64,000 bases of DNA from Bacteroidaceae bacterium (GCA_017940185.1 JAGAZE010000002.1:23604-87603); one strand, 5' to 3'. Positions 35,192-45,141 are shown, counted from the first letter of the stretch. A program made the numbers and translations. The notes: generated from the letters alone by a model not told the origin.

Positions 35192-36466
35192 TTACAACAC
35201 GTGCCCGTACTGGGAGTGGAGTATGTTGAGAATGTTGGTTGTCACTTGCGCGTTGGCCTTCACATAGTGGTGTGCCTTGTCGCCGGCATCGCTTATCTGT
35301 TGTGGATTGGCCAGCAGTTGGTCCATGGTGTTGGCAAAGGCGGCATCGTCGGCGATCTCTATGCCTCCGCCATTGGCTTTCAAGTCTTGTGCTTCTTGGA
35401 ATTTGCGGTTGTTGGGCCCGAAGAGAACAGGCTTTCCCCACACGGCAGCTTCCAACAGGTTGTGTATGCCTTCGCCGAAACCTCCGCCTACGTAGGTGAC
35501 AGTGGCATAGCGATAGATGGCGGAGAGCAGTCCGAAGCAGTCGACGATGAGTACGTGGGCATTGTTCAGGTCGGTTTCGTCGTCTGCCTGAGTGTAGCGC
35601 ACCACTCGCAGACCCTGCAGCTTTTGTCCGATTTCGTTGAGATGTGCGTTGTCGATGACGTGTGGCGCTATGATGAGCTTCCACTGCTGGGTGTCCAAGA
35701 GGTTGCGTTCACGCAGGTAGCGAATGAAGATGTCTTCGTCGGGTTGCCACGACGAGCCGGCGATGAACACGTGCGGTGCGTCAGGTTGTTGCGTGCGGCA
35801 GAAATGTTCCACCACGGGCAATGCCTTGGCGCTCTGTTGTACGGTCAGCACACGATCGAAGCGTGTATCGCCCGTCACCGATACGTTGTCGCGGATGCCT
35901 ATCTTGGCGAGCAGGTGCCGGCTCTCATCGTTCTGCACAAAGAAGTGGGTGAAGCAACGCAACACATAGGCATACTGCTTGCCATACCAGCGGAAGAATA
36001 TCTGGTCGGGCCGGAATATGCTGCTCACGCTGAACACTGGGATGCGGCGGTGCTTGAGTATGTGGAGGTAGTTATACCAGAACTCGTACTTGATGAAGAA
36101 TGCCGCCACAGGTCGCACTGTGCGCAGGAAGCGCCGTGCGTTGCGTCGGGTGTCGAGGGGCAGGTAGGTGATGATATCGGCTCCCTCGTAGTCTTTTCGC
36201 ACTTCGTAGCCCGAGGGTGAGAAGAATGTGAGCAGTATCTTATATTGCGGCAATGCCCTACGTGCGTGCTCCATCAGTGGGCGCCCTTGTTCAAACTCAC
36301 CGAGCGAGGCAGCATGAAACCATATATACTTTGCGCCACTCTCCATCTTTTCGCGCAGTGTTGCTATGGCCGCACGCTCGCCTTCCCACATCGTACACGC
36401 CTTGCTGTTGAAGCGAGCGTAGATGCGGACAGCCAGTTGATAGATATGTATGATAAGATTGTACAA
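35192..36466 (-). CDS. waaA: 3-deoxy-D-manno-octulosonic acid (Kdo) transferase
   Basis: 424 residues from a TTG at 36466 (reading (L/M)YNLIIHIYQLAVRIYARFN), the position where homologues usually begin MYNLII; a GTG at 36532 would add 22 unlikely residues. An N-terminal membrane anchor is followed by WFHAASLGEFEQGRPL, the GxxE donor-domain landmarks and a C-terminal KPVLFGPNNRKFQEA. It adds Kdo to lipid A precursor at the inner membrane, an essential step in lipopolysaccharide core synthesis. It follows gltX by about 100 bp on the same strand. Confidence 0.9.
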   Translation of the reverse strand: MYNLIIHIYQLAVRIYARFNSKACTMWEGERAAIATLREKMESGAKYIWFHAASLGEFEQGRPLMEHARRALPQYKILLTFFSPSGYEVRKDYEGADIITYLPLDTRRNARRFLRTVRPVAAFFIKYEFWYNYLHILKHRRIPVFSVSSIFRPDQIFFRWYGKQYAYVLRCFTHFFVQNDESRHLLAKIGIRDNVSVTGDTRFDRVLTVQQSAKALPVVEHFCRTQQPDAPHVFIAGSSWQPDEDIFIRYLRERNLLDTQQWKLIIAPHVIDNAHLNEIGQKLQGLRVVRYTQADDETDLNNAHVLIVDCFGLLSAIYRYATVTYVGGGFGEGIHNLLEAAVWGKPVLFGPNNRKFQEAQDLKANGGGIEIADDAAFANTMDQLLANPQQISDAGDKAHHYVKANAQVTTNILNILHSQYGHVL

Positions 36467-36565
36467 GGGTGAGTGACGGATAGTATTAATATATTGTAGT
36501 TGCTTGGTAGAAGGGCGATGCGTTAGGCACACTACGCCCGCAGTGAAGGCAACAGAGAGGAGGAA

Positions 36566-38095
36566 TTATTCTGTGGGTTGTGGCAGCTTGTTGATGGCTG
36601 TGCTGATGCGATGGAGGGTCTCGTCTTTACCTAGGAATGCCGAGATGTCGAACATGCCAGGTCCCTTTCCTTCTCCCACGAGACACAGGCGGAAGGCGTT
36701 CATCACATCGCCCAGTTTATAGCCCTTGCTCTCTACCCATGGCATGACGATGGCTTCCTGTCCCTCGGCGCTGAAGTCGTCGATGCCTTGCAGAATGTCG
36801 GCCAGTTCGGTCATCTGCCGGGGTGAGCAGGCTTTCCAGCGTTTGCGTGTGGTCTTCTCGTCGTATGTGGTGGGAGCAATGAAGAAGAAGGAGCATAGTG
36901 GCCACAGTTCGCCAACGAAGCTCACGCGGTCTTTCATCATGTGCACTACCTGTGTGATGCGTGTCAAAGGTTCTTCCACACCGTTGCCTGCCACGATGGG
37001 CGCGAAGAGCTGTGCTATCTCATCGTCGCTCTTGTGCAGCATATATTCGTGGTTGAACCATGCGGCTTTCTGGAAGTCGAAGCGTGCGCCTGCCTTCTGA
37101 CACTTGCTGATGTCGAACAGTTGTGTGAGTTCATCCATTGATAGCAACTCCTGCTCAGTGCCGGGGTTCCATCCCAGCAGTGCCAAGAAGTTGACCACCG
37201 CCTCGGGGAAGTATCCGCTCTCTCTGAATCCGCGGCTCACGTCGTTGCTGACGGGGTCGGTCCATTGCAGCGGGAACACAGGGAAACCGAGTCGATCGCC
37301 ATCGCGCTTCGACAGCTTGCCTTTGCCTTCGGGCTTGAGCAGTAGGGAGAGATGTGCAAAGCGGGGCATGGTGTCTTCCCATCCCAGTGCGCGATAGAGC
37401 AATACGTGGAGCGGGGCGCTGGGCAACCATTCCTCGCCGCGGATGACATGGGTGATGCCCATCAGGTGATCGTCGACAATGTTGGCCAGATGGTAGGTGG
37501 GCAGCTCGTCGGCACTCTTGTAGAGCACCTTGTCGTCGAGAATGTCCGACATCACGTTCACCTCGCCGCGTATCATGTCGTCGACAGTGATGCGCTGGCC
37601 GGGCTGCACGAGAAATCTGACCACATACTGCTGTCCGTCGGCCATGCGCTGCTTCACCTCGTCGGCAGACAGCGTGAGCGAGTTGGTCATCGTGCCCCGT
37701 GTGCGGGCGTCGTATTGGAAGTTGTCCACCTCCTTGCGCTTGGCGTCAAGCTGTTCGGGAGTATCAAAGGCAATGTAGGCTTTTCCCTCTTCAAGCAGAC
37801 GGTCGACATACTCCTTATATATATGTTTGCGTTCGCTCTGTCGGTAGGGTCCATAATGACCGCCGTGACCTACTCCCTCGTCGAAGTCTATTCCCAGCCA
37901 GCGGAAGGTTTGCTGTATGTATTCTTCGGCACCAGGCACAAACCGTTTGCTGTCGGTGTCCTCTATGCGTAGAATAAGTTTGCCTCCATGCTGTCGTGCA
38001 AAGAGGTAGTTGTACAATGCCGTGCGCACTCCGCCGATGTGGAGCGGTCCGGTGGGGCTGGGTGCAAAGCGCACCCTTACGTCAGGTGTTGTCAT
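36566..38095 (-). CDS. gltX: Glutamyl-tRNA synthetase
   Basis: 509 residues. The class I HIGH motif is HIGG at 19-22 in [20 protein letters not shown], and the KMSKS-type motif is KLSKR at 260-264, followed by [11 protein letters not shown], an insertion typical of Bacteroidetes enzymes. The C-terminal anticodon-binding helices are complete. It charges tRNA-Glu. Divergent from the PgpH-like gene. Length and motifs are normal. Confidence 0.96.
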   Translation of the reverse strand: MTTPDVRVRFAPSPTGPLHIGGVRTALYNYLFARQHGGKLILRIEDTDSKRFVPGAEEYIQQTFRWLGIDFDEGVGHGGHYGPYRQSERKHIYKEYVDRLLEEGKAYIAFDTPEQLDAKRKEVDNFQYDARTRGTMTNSLTLSADEVKQRMADGQQYVVRFLVQPGQRITVDDMIRGEVNVMSDILDDKVLYKSADELPTYHLANIVDDHLMGITHVIRGEEWLPSAPLHVLLYRALGWEDTMPRFAHLSLLLKPEGKGKLSKRDGDRLGFPVFPLQWTDPVSNDVSRGFRESGYFPEAVVNFLALLGWNPGTEQELLSMDELTQLFDISKCQKAGARFDFQKAAWFNHEYMLHKSDDEIAQLFAPIVAGNGVEEPLTRITQVVHMMKDRVSFVGELWPLCSFFFIAPTTYDEKTTRKRWKACSPRQMTELADILQGIDDFSAEGQEAIVMPWVESKGYKLGDVMNAFRLCLVGEGKGPGMFDISAFLGKDETLHRISTAINKLPQPTE

Positions 38096-38182
38096 GATGG
38101 TGCTAAAAGTGTGTCGGTCAGGGCTTTCTCGTGGGGTAGGGTAGGGATGGGCCCAAAATTATTGTGCAAAAGTAAGCCATTT

Positions 38183-38215
38183 TTTGTTCTTATTATAGAA
38201 TTGTTTGTATTTTCG
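38183..38215 (+). promoter_or_regulatory. Predicted promoter for the PgpH-like gene
   Basis: TTTG (38183-38186) and TATTTTCG (38208-38215; one mismatch to the consensus) are spaced 21 bp, 31 bp before the ATG. Confidence 0.45.
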
Positions 38216-38246
38216 CACTCTGTAATCATCTATTCGCTAAGCAATC

Positions 38247-40304
38247 ATGGCCGCCACATTCCGCCGCAATTCTATCTTTCTGCGCAATCTGCTCACACGC
38301 ATTGTGCTCACGTTGCTTGCTGCCGTGGTGATAGTGTGGTTTCTGCCTCGTGCCGAGACGGTGCACTATCGCTATGATGTGGGCAAGCCATGGACGGGTG
38401 GCACGCTGATAGCCAAGTTTCAGTTCCCCATCTATAAGAGCGATGAGGTGATTGCTGCCGAGCGCGACAGCGTGCGCGACAGTTTCCAACCCTACTACGT
38501 GGTCGACAGTGAGATTGAAGAGAGTGCCTTGGCATCTCTTGCCAAAGATATAGACACCGACTTCCCCGAACAGGCGCGCAGCTATAAGAATATCATCCTG
38601 CAAGAGCTGCATCGGTACTACGAGCAGGGCATCATGCCGCCCAATGCCCAGGGGCTGTCGTCGACCGACAGTGCTACCATTGTGCGTGTGGTGCGAGGTC
38701 GCAGTGCTGTGCCCACCCCGTTAGGTGAACTCTATACCATCAAGAGTGCCTACCAACAGTTGCTTTCCAATCCGCTGATAGTAGCGAGCCGACAGGTGGT
38801 GCAGCGCATGAACCTCGACAGGTATATCCATGCCAACTTGCGCTACGACGAGCAGCGCAGTGAGAGCGAGATGCAGGAACTGCTCAACAGCGTGGCAGAG
38901 AGCGACGGCATGGTGATGGCTGGACAGAAGATTGTCGACAAGGGCGACATCGTCGATGAGCGCACGGCACGCATATTGCTCTCGCTTGAGAAGGAGAGCC
39001 TGCGCCAGAGCACCGACAGCAAGGAGACACTCTACCGCATGGGTGGCCAGGCTGTCATCGTACTGCTGCTACTCAGCTTACTCACCACGTATATCGCTCT
39101 GTTCCGTCGCGACTATTTCGACAAACCGCGCTCGCTGCTCATGGTGTATGTGCTCACGGTGTTCTTCCCCGTGGTGGTGTCGCTCATGATGCGCCACGCA
39201 TTTCTCAACATCTACCTGCTGCCCTTTGCCTTGGCACCAATGTTCATCCGTGTGTTCCTCGACTCGCGCACAGCCTTCATGGTGCACTTGGTGCTGGTGC
39301 TGCTGTGTGCCGTAGCCGTGAAGTATCAGTATGAGTTTATTGTCGTGCAGTTGGTAGCAGGACTTGTGGCCATCTACAGTTTGCGCGAGGTGTCTAAGCG
39401 TTCGCAAGTGTTTGTGGCATCGTTGCTTGTCACCCTCGTCAGCATCGCCGTCTACTACGTGCTGCAAGTGGTGCAGATAGGCGACTCTATCAACACCGAC
39501 CGCTCCATGTACGTGTTCTTCATCGGCAATGGTGTGCTGCTGCTACTGGCCTATCCGCTGATGTACATCATAGAGAAACTCTTCGGCTTCACTTCCGACG
39601 TGACGCTTGTCGAACTATCGGACACTAATCGCGATTTGCTGCGCCAACTCAGCGAGGTGGCACCAGGCACGTTCCAGCACTCAGTAATGGTGGGCAATCT
39701 GGCATCTGACATTGCCAATCGCATCGGTGCCAAGAGTCTGCTTGTCAGGACGGGCGCACTCTATCACGACATTGGCAAGATGGCCAACCCCTACTACTAC
39801 ACCGAGAACCAGGCAGGTGCCAATCCTCACGCCGGCATCGATGAGCGCGAGAGCGCACGCATCATCATCAGCCATGTGAGCGAGGGCATACGCATGGCGG
39901 AAAAGAAACATCTGCCAGCGGTGATAAAGGACTTCATACGCACTCACCACGGAAGCGGCATCACCAAGTACTTCTACATCAACTATAAGAATGCACACCC
40001 CGAAGAGGAGGTAGACCCAGCTGCCTTCACCTATCCCGGTCCCAATCCGTCAACGAAGGAGCAGGCCATACTCATGATGGCCGACACTGTGGAGGCTGCT
40101 TCGCGCTCGCTCAGCGAATATTCTGAAGAGAGCATCACACAACTCGTCGACCGACTCATCGACGGGCAGGTACAAGAAGGATATTTCACCGACTGTCCCA
40201 TCACCTTTCACGACATACGCGTGGCAAAGCTGGCTCTCGTGGAGCGACTCAAGGCCATTTACCATGCAAGAATAGCATATCCGAAAGATACAACTGAAAA
40301 CTGA
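38247..40304 (+). CDS. 7TM-HD domain phosphohydrolase (PgpH-like)
   Basis: 685 residues. An N-terminal membrane helix (about 18-34), an extracytoplasmic 7TMR-HDED domain (about 50-255), seven transmembrane helices (about 265-460), and a cytosolic HD domain with ALYHDIGKM (His507-Asp508) preceded by GTFQHSVMVGNLA and followed by SHVSEG and RTHHGSG. PgpH of Firmicutes hydrolyses c-di-AMP; Bacteroidetes carry clear relatives, so the same activity is likely but not proven here. A terminator-like hairpin follows at 40342-40373. Confidence 0.9.
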   Translation: MAATFRRNSIFLRNLLTRIVLTLLAAVVIVWFLPRAETVHYRYDVGKPWTGGTLIAKFQFPIYKSDEVIAAERDSVRDSFQPYYVVDSEIEESALASLAKDIDTDFPEQARSYKNIILQELHRYYEQGIMPPNAQGLSSTDSATIVRVVRGRSAVPTPLGELYTIKSAYQQLLSNPLIVASRQVVQRMNLDRYIHANLRYDEQRSESEMQELLNSVAESDGMVMAGQKIVDKGDIVDERTARILLSLEKESLRQSTDSKETLYRMGGQAVIVLLLLSLLTTYIALFRRDYFDKPRSLLMVYVLTVFFPVVVSLMMRHAFLNIYLLPFALAPMFIRVFLDSRTAFMVHLVLVLLCAVAVKYQYEFIVVQLVAGLVAIYSLREVSKRSQVFVASLLVTLVSIAVYYVLQVVQIGDSINTDRSMYVFFIGNGVLLLLAYPLMYIIEKLFGFTSDVTLVELSDTNRDLLRQLSEVAPGTFQHSVMVGNLASDIANRIGAKSLLVRTGALYHDIGKMANPYYYTENQAGANPHAGIDERESARIIISHVSEGIRMAEKKHLPAVIKDFIRTHHGSGITKYFYINYKNAHPEEEVDPAAFTYPGPNPSTKEQAILMMADTVEAASRSLSEYSEESITQLVDRLIDGQVQEGYFTDCPITFHDIRVAKLALVERLKAIYHARIAYPKDTTEN

Positions 40305-40341
40305 CACCCCATCTTTTTATATAATACATGTAAAGCTTTGA

Positions 40342-40380
40342 AAGGGAGAGCGTCTGCGAAGATACTCTCCCTTGTCTTTG
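40342..40380 (+). terminator. Terminator after the PgpH-like gene
   Basis: AAGGGAGAG (40342-40350) pairs with CTCTCCCTT (40365-40373) and runs into GTCTTTG. Confidence 0.6.
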
Positions 40381-40438
40381 CTCCCTTGGTTGCAATCGTT
40401 GGCCTCCCCAACGCTTAATACTTCGCTCTTGATTTCCA

Positions 40439-40564
40439 ACTGTTGCCCAATCACACTGCAATTAGGCTCCAATCACACTCCAACTATTGCCCAATCACAC
40501 TCCAATTAGGCAATACTTGCACTCCTATTAGGCTACACTTGCATTGCAATTAGGCTACACTTGC
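40439..40564 (+). repeat. 22-bp tandem repeat array, 5.7 units
   Basis: Units start at 40439, 40461, 40483, 40505, 40527 and 40549 with no spacers. Units 1-3 share GCCCAATCACACT or CTCCAATCACACT; units 4-6 are variants reading ATTAGGC(T/A)A(T/C)ACTTGC. Compared shifted and reverse-complemented, the variants resemble the first type, so the unit may occur in both orientations. Related units lie at 18169 and 57549. Confidence 0.85.
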
Positions 40565-40667
40565 CGCTCGGAGCACGACACGGCCCCGTCTACACACCTT
40601 GTCGAGCATGCTTTGATCATAAACGTCTACTGCTCATCACAGCCATCTGAAAAGCATTGTGCAAAAA

Positions 40668-40943
40668 TGCCTGCACGCTTGCACTCATGACCATATCGCC
40701 CTGACAAACAGCACGATAACGTGTGCAAGCGACAAAAATTGCTTACACGCGCTTACACATGGCTATACCACCCCTAATAGGGTGAAAGCTGTGTGTAAGC
40801 GGCAAAAATCGCTCGCACTTCGCAACCGCCTGACATTCAGTGCGAAACAGATGGCGTGTGTAAGCGCGTGTAAGCGACAAACAGTCGCTTACACGCTGCA
40901 ATACGCTGAAAGACAGCGCATAGCACGCGGTTGGTGTAAGCAA
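40668..40943. repeat. Cluster of GTG(T/C)AAGCG inverted repeats
   Basis: At least four copies of GTG(T/C)AAGC(G) or its complement appear. The best is a 13-bp perfect hairpin, GCGTGTAAGCGAC (40866-40878) and GTCGCTTACACGC (40884-40896), loop AAACA. Others are GTGTGCAAGC...GCTTACACGC (about 40721-40750), GTGTAAGCGGC...GCTCGCAC (about 40793-40818), and GGTGTAAGC near 40933. Similar hairpins occur at 57465-57502 and 57768-57793. Confidence 0.8.
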
Positions 40944-41029
40944 ATCCAAAAAAGTGGAATTGTGAAGGCCGATACAGCCTTGATTGCACAAAAGTATAGG
41001 TTGTGTGCAATTGTTACAAACCAAAACTT

Positions 41030-41037
41030 TACCTTTG
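41030..41037 (+). promoter_or_regulatory. Predicted -7 box for the OMPP1/FadL-type gene
   Basis: TACCTTTG lies 48 bp before the ATG at 41086. The -33 element is not obvious. Confidence 0.55.
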
Positions 41038-41085
41038 CAGCCAAAATCGACAAAATTTATTATTACCCTAAATCTGTCAGCAGAT

Positions 41086-42624
41086 ATGACAACGATTCGA
41101 AAAACTCTCTCCGCCCTCTGCCTATGGGCTCTCGGTGCCCTGTCGCTGCACGCAGGAGGCATTCTCACCAACACCAACAACAGCATCCGCTTCAACCGTA
41201 TGTTTGCGCGCGAAGGTGCCATAGCCATTGATGGCGTATACAGCAATCCAGCCGGCGTGGCCTACCTCAGCGAAGGGTTCCATCTGTCCATCAACAATCA
41301 GAGCGCTTTCCAGACACGCACCATCTGGAGCGGCATGCAGGTGCGGGGACTGGAAGGCACACCCTTCTTCACACCTTTCAGCATGAACGGCGGCAATGAG
41401 CTGGGCATCAAGAAATACAAAGGCGAGGCCACTGCGCCGATATTACCTTCCATACAGGCGGCCTACAATAAAGGCAACTGGAGTTTCCAAGCTGGATTCT
41501 GTGTGAATGGCGGCGGTGGCAAGTGTACCTTCAATCATGGTCTGGCCTCCTTTGAGCGCACCATCGCCCTCATCCCCATGGCACTGGCGCAGATGGGAAT
41601 GCCATCTCCCACACTGGGATACAGCGTGAGCAGCTATCTCTACGGACGGCAATATGTGCTGGGCGTGCAACTCGGAGCTGCCTATAAGTTCAATGACCAC
41701 CTGTCCGTATATGGTGGCGGACGATTCAATATCGTCAGCAACAAGTATGAAGGCTACATAGCCGGCATCAGTGCCAACATCGGCGGCGTGGACGAAAATC
41801 TGCACGACTTCTTCGGTGTGAAGGCCGGCGAGGCTGCCACGGCGGTGGCCTACTTTACGCAGCTTGCTGCCAATGCTACCTCGGAAGCGCAGCGCCAGGC
41901 CTATCTGGAGCAGGCCGCTGTCTACCAGCGCACAGAGCAGACCCTTGTACGCGCACAGACGGCAGTGGCCGACAAGCACCTTGACTGCTCGCAGAGCGGA
42001 TGGAGCATCACACCCATCATTGGCGTGAACTATCGAGTGAACGACAAACTAAACATCGGTGCACGACTGGAGATAACCACCAACTTCAATATTGAGAACC
42101 ACACGCGTAGAGACGACACCGGACTCTTCGCTGACGGTGTGAACACGCCGCACGACCTTCCAGGACTGCTCGCCCTCGGAGCACAATACGAGGTGCTGCC
42201 GCGTCTGCGCGTGGGAGTGGGCTACCACTACTTCTTCGACAAGGATGCCGAGATGGCAAACGGCAAGCAGAAGTATCTCTCGGGCAACACGCAGGAGTAT
42301 CTCGCAGGAATAGAATACGACATCACCGACAAAATACAGGTGAGCATGGGCGGACAGAAGACCAACTATCGCCTGGGCGATGGTAAGTTCCTGAACGACA
42401 TGTCGTTTGTGACGAGTAGCTACTCGCTCGGCTTCGGTGTGGGTGTGAAGGTGGCAAAGAACGTGACGGTGAACGCTGCCTACTTCTGGACCAATTACAA
42501 ACACTTCAAGAAGGAGTACGACGAGACTATCTCTCTGCTCGGCAACGATATACAGGTGCATAACACCGACGAATTCACGCGCACCAACAAGGTGTTTGGC
42601 GTGGGTGTCGACATCGACTTCTAA
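41086..42624 (+). CDS. OMPP1/FadL/TodX-type outer membrane transport protein
   Basis: 512 residues starting MTTIRKTLSALCLWALGALS; a start at 40984 is upstream of the promoter box and rejected. Signal peptide about 1-23 (ending LHAGG). The N-terminus resembles FadL-type proteins (NSIRFNRMFAREGAIAIDGV then YSNPAGVAYLSEGFHLSI), in which the N-terminal hatch fills the barrel. Strands follow to the C-terminus VFGVGVDIDF, ending in Phe. It probably admits hydrophobic compounds across the outer membrane. Monocistronic, with a strong hairpin downstream. Confidence 0.85.
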   Translation: MTTIRKTLSALCLWALGALSLHAGGILTNTNNSIRFNRMFAREGAIAIDGVYSNPAGVAYLSEGFHLSINNQSAFQTRTIWSGMQVRGLEGTPFFTPFSMNGGNELGIKKYKGEATAPILPSIQAAYNKGNWSFQAGFCVNGGGGKCTFNHGLASFERTIALIPMALAQMGMPSPTLGYSVSSYLYGRQYVLGVQLGAAYKFNDHLSVYGGGRFNIVSNKYEGYIAGISANIGGVDENLHDFFGVKAGEAATAVAYFTQLAANATSEAQRQAYLEQAAVYQRTEQTLVRAQTAVADKHLDCSQSGWSITPIIGVNYRVNDKLNIGARLEITTNFNIENHTRRDDTGLFADGVNTPHDLPGLLALGAQYEVLPRLRVGVGYHYFFDKDAEMANGKQKYLSGNTQEYLAGIEYDITDKIQVSMGGQKTNYRLGDGKFLNDMSFVTSSYSLGFGVGVKVAKNVTVNAAYFWTNYKHFKKEYDETISLLGNDIQVHNTDEFTRTNKVFGVGVDIDF

Positions 42625-42684
42625 CTCTTTCCCTTACCCCGTTCAGCAGCTGCCAGGCTTAAGCCGATGCTGCTGCAACTGAAT

Positions 42685-42733
42685 AGCACATACCAGTGAG
42701 TAATGCAGATAGTCTTACTCACTGGTATGTGCT
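42685..42733. terminator. 18-bp hairpin between convergent genes
   Basis: 42685-42702 (AGCACATACCAGTGAGTA) and 42716-42733 are exact reverse complements, with a 13-nt loop. It lies between the FadL-type gene and priA, and could serve both. Confidence 0.75.
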
Positions 42734-42747
42734 TGTGTTGACGGTGT

Positions 42748-45117
42748 CTATGGGTCAACTTCAAAATAGATAGTGGCACTACGGTATGCCGGCTTGTCGA
42801 GTATGGCTTTCCGTGCTTGTCGCAGGCATTGGTAGAGATGTTTGCGTGGTGTGGAGTGTGTGTATTTAACGACTATTTTGCGAATGTGCTCCTGCCGTAT
42901 TCGTGCAGCTGTAGGTTTGTCGGGGCCCAGCACGTGGCATTGCAGCTGCTGTCGCAGTGTTGCCGCCATGTCGTCGGCAGCTTGTTCGGCTGATGTCTCA
43001 CTTCGATGGCGCACGTAGATGTATATCAGCTGTGCGTAGGGTGGATAGCTGAAGGCCAGGCGCTCTTGCAGCAGGGTGTGCATGAAGCCTGTGTAGTCAT
43101 TGTCCACCACGCGTTGTATCACCTCGGCCTCCGGTTGCCGTGTCTGTAAGAATACACGCCCCTGTCCCTGCTGCCGTCCGGCACGTCCGCTCACCTGCAT
43201 CATCATGGCAAAGGCTCGCTCGGTGGCACGGAAGTCGGGCATGGTGAGCAAACTGTCGGCACTCACGATGGCCACCACGTCAACACCGTCGAAGTCTAAA
43301 CCCTTGGTCACCATCTGTGTGCCGACGAGTATCTGTGCCTGCTGATGTGCAAACTGTTCTATCATTCGCTGGTGTGCGTGGCGTGAGCGTGTGTTGTCGA
43401 GGTCCATGCGCAGTATGGTTGCCTTGGGAAAGCGGCGCGAGAGCACGTCTTCCACTTTCTCGGTGCCGAAGCCGTGCGTGACGATGTGGCGGCCGTTGCA
43501 CTGCGGACACAGGTTGGGTATGCGGTAGAGTGTGCCGCATGTGTGGCATGTGAGACTGTTGGTGCGCCGATGTAGGGTGAGCGGGATATCACACTGTGTG
43601 CATCGTGGCGTCCATCCGCAATCGGTGCACTCCATTACCGGCGCGTAGCCACGGCGGTTCTGAAACACGATGACCTGCCGATGTTGCGCCAGTGTGGTCT
43701 GTATGGCCTCAAGCAGTTGCGGAGAAAACATGCCCCGCATCATCTTGCGGTGGTATAGATCCTTGATGTCGACCACGATGGTGTGGGGCAGGGGCAAGTC
43801 TTTGTATCGTGTGAGCAGTTCTACGTAGCCATACTTCCCCGTGCGGGCATTGTGGTAGCTCTCTGCCGATGGCGTGGCCGACCCGAGGAGTACGAGTGGT
43901 GATGAAAGAGAAGAGGATACTCTTTCCTTTATATATGCCATCATGATTGCCATGTTGCGTGCGTGGTAGCGTGGCGAAGGGTCGCTCTGGTGCAGGTTGG
44001 CATCGTGTTCTTCGTCTACGATGACGAGTTGTAGGTTCTGAAAGGGTAGCAACACTGCGCTGCGTGCGCCCAGGATGATGCCGTAGGGTGTCTCAGAGCA
44101 CTGTCGTCGCCAGATGTCGGCGCGTTGCTGCTCCGTGTAGCGCGAGTGGTAGACGCCCAAGCGCTCTCCAAACACCTGTTGCAGGCGTTGGGTTATTTGC
44201 GTGGTGAGCGCTATCTCCGGCAGCAGGTAGAGCACTTGTCCGCCTTGGAGCAGAGTGTCGGCAATGAGGTGGGTGTATATCTCTGTCTTTCCCGATGAGG
44301 TGACTCCGCGCAGTAGCACCACTTGTTTGTCGCGATGTTGTCTCAGAATGTCGTCGTAAGCAGCCTGCTGCGCCTCGCTCAGTGGCGAAAGCGGGGCTAT
44401 GAGAGGGGCTGCTGAAGAGACAGAGACTGATGGCGTGTCGTAACACTCCTTCTCGAAGGTGACGAACAAGCCTTGCTTCACCATGTTGTTGAGTGCCGTT
44501 GTTGTGGCATTGGCTTCGTTGAGCAGTAGCTCGGCAGGGACGGATGTTAGAGGGGAGGGGGTGGTTTTTCCTCTTGCGTCCTCAGCCAGCGAAATATAAG
44601 AGGTGTCGCCAGGCGCGCCGGTTATTCTCTCTCCTCTTCCGTCTCTCCCTTCCATCGCCAGACAGATGAATGTCTCGAGCAGCCGTCGTCGCAGCGGTGC
44701 CCGTCGTTGTGCGTCGAGTGCGGCGTGCAGGTCGTCTTCGGTCTGAAGGGTGGGGGCGAGCTGCACCCATCGTTCCGTCTTGGTGCGCATACGTTCCATG
44801 CTGCGCAGGGGTATGGGCATGGCGGCTTTGTAGACGTCGCCGAGTGGACACAGGTAGTAGTCGGCCATCCACTGCCATAGTTTCAGTTGTTGACCAAGCA
44901 CCAGGGGGTAGGTGTCGGGCAGCGATGCTATCTCACGGCACTGGAATTGTGGTTTGTCGTTGTGTAGGCGGCTTACGATGCCTATGTAGCGTTTGCTTTT
45001 TCCGACGGGCACGATGACGCGCATGCCGACAGCGATGGTCTGTCGGTATGCGGTGGGCACATAGTAGGTGAAGGTTCCTTCCAGTGGCAGTGGGAGTATG
45101 ACGTCGGCGTAGTTCAC
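42748..45117 (-). CDS. priA: Primosomal protein N' (replication restart helicase PriA)
   Basis: 789 residues from a GTG at 45117 ((V/M)NYADVILPLPLEGTFTYYV, where family members begin). A further ATG at 45213 lies upstream of a TATATTTG promoter box (45142-45149, minus) and inside the terminator of the next gene, so it is rejected. Domains: 3'-DNA-binding domain, Walker A GVTSSGKTE at 271-279, DEEH in VDEEHDANL, a zinc-binding insert with eight cysteines (CTDCGWTPRCTQC ... CHTCG ... CPQC), and motif VI in QVSGRAGRQQ. It reloads the replisome at collapsed forks. Confidence 0.95.
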   Translation of the reverse strand: MNYADVILPLPLEGTFTYYVPTAYRQTIAVGMRVIVPVGKSKRYIGIVSRLHNDKPQFQCREIASLPDTYPLVLGQQLKLWQWMADYYLCPLGDVYKAAMPIPLRSMERMRTKTERWVQLAPTLQTEDDLHAALDAQRRAPLRRRLLETFICLAMEGRDGRGERITGAPGDTSYISLAEDARGKTTPSPLTSVPAELLLNEANATTTALNNMVKQGLFVTFEKECYDTPSVSVSSAAPLIAPLSPLSEAQQAAYDDILRQHRDKQVVLLRGVTSSGKTEIYTHLIADTLLQGGQVLYLLPEIALTTQITQRLQQVFGERLGVYHSRYTEQQRADIWRRQCSETPYGIILGARSAVLLPFQNLQLVIVDEEHDANLHQSDPSPRYHARNMAIMMAYIKERVSSSLSSPLVLLGSATPSAESYHNARTGKYGYVELLTRYKDLPLPHTIVVDIKDLYHRKMMRGMFSPQLLEAIQTTLAQHRQVIVFQNRRGYAPVMECTDCGWTPRCTQCDIPLTLHRRTNSLTCHTCGTLYRIPNLCPQCNGRHIVTHGFGTEKVEDVLSRRFPKATILRMDLDNTRSRHAHQRMIEQFAHQQAQILVGTQMVTKGLDFDGVDVVAIVSADSLLTMPDFRATERAFAMMMQVSGRAGRQQGQGRVFLQTRQPEAEVIQRVVDNDYTGFMHTLLQERLAFSYPPYAQLIYIYVRHRSETSAEQAADDMAATLRQQLQCHVLGPDKPTAARIRQEHIRKIVVKYTHSTPRKHLYQCLRQARKAILDKPAYRSATIYFEVDP

Positions 45118-45141
45118 AGTGAGAGATAATGAAGGATAATG

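Larger units (their letters stand above)
40305..41085. other. 781-bp gene-free repeat region
   Basis: It contains the PgpH terminator, a 22-bp tandem array (40439-40564), then about 300 bp dominated by GTGTAAGCG/CGCTTACAC hairpins (40668-40943), and finally the promoter of the next gene (-7 box at 41030). Open frames crossing it are made of repeat sequence and are not called. Confidence 0.8.

Noticed and set aside
40439-40564. Possible CRISPR array
   Set aside because: Units abut with a 22-bp period and there are no unique spacers; no cas gene is in the window.
40659-41231. 190-codon open frame across the GTGTAAGCG hairpins
   Set aside because: The sequence is repeat-derived and overlaps the promoter and 5' end of the OMP gene.
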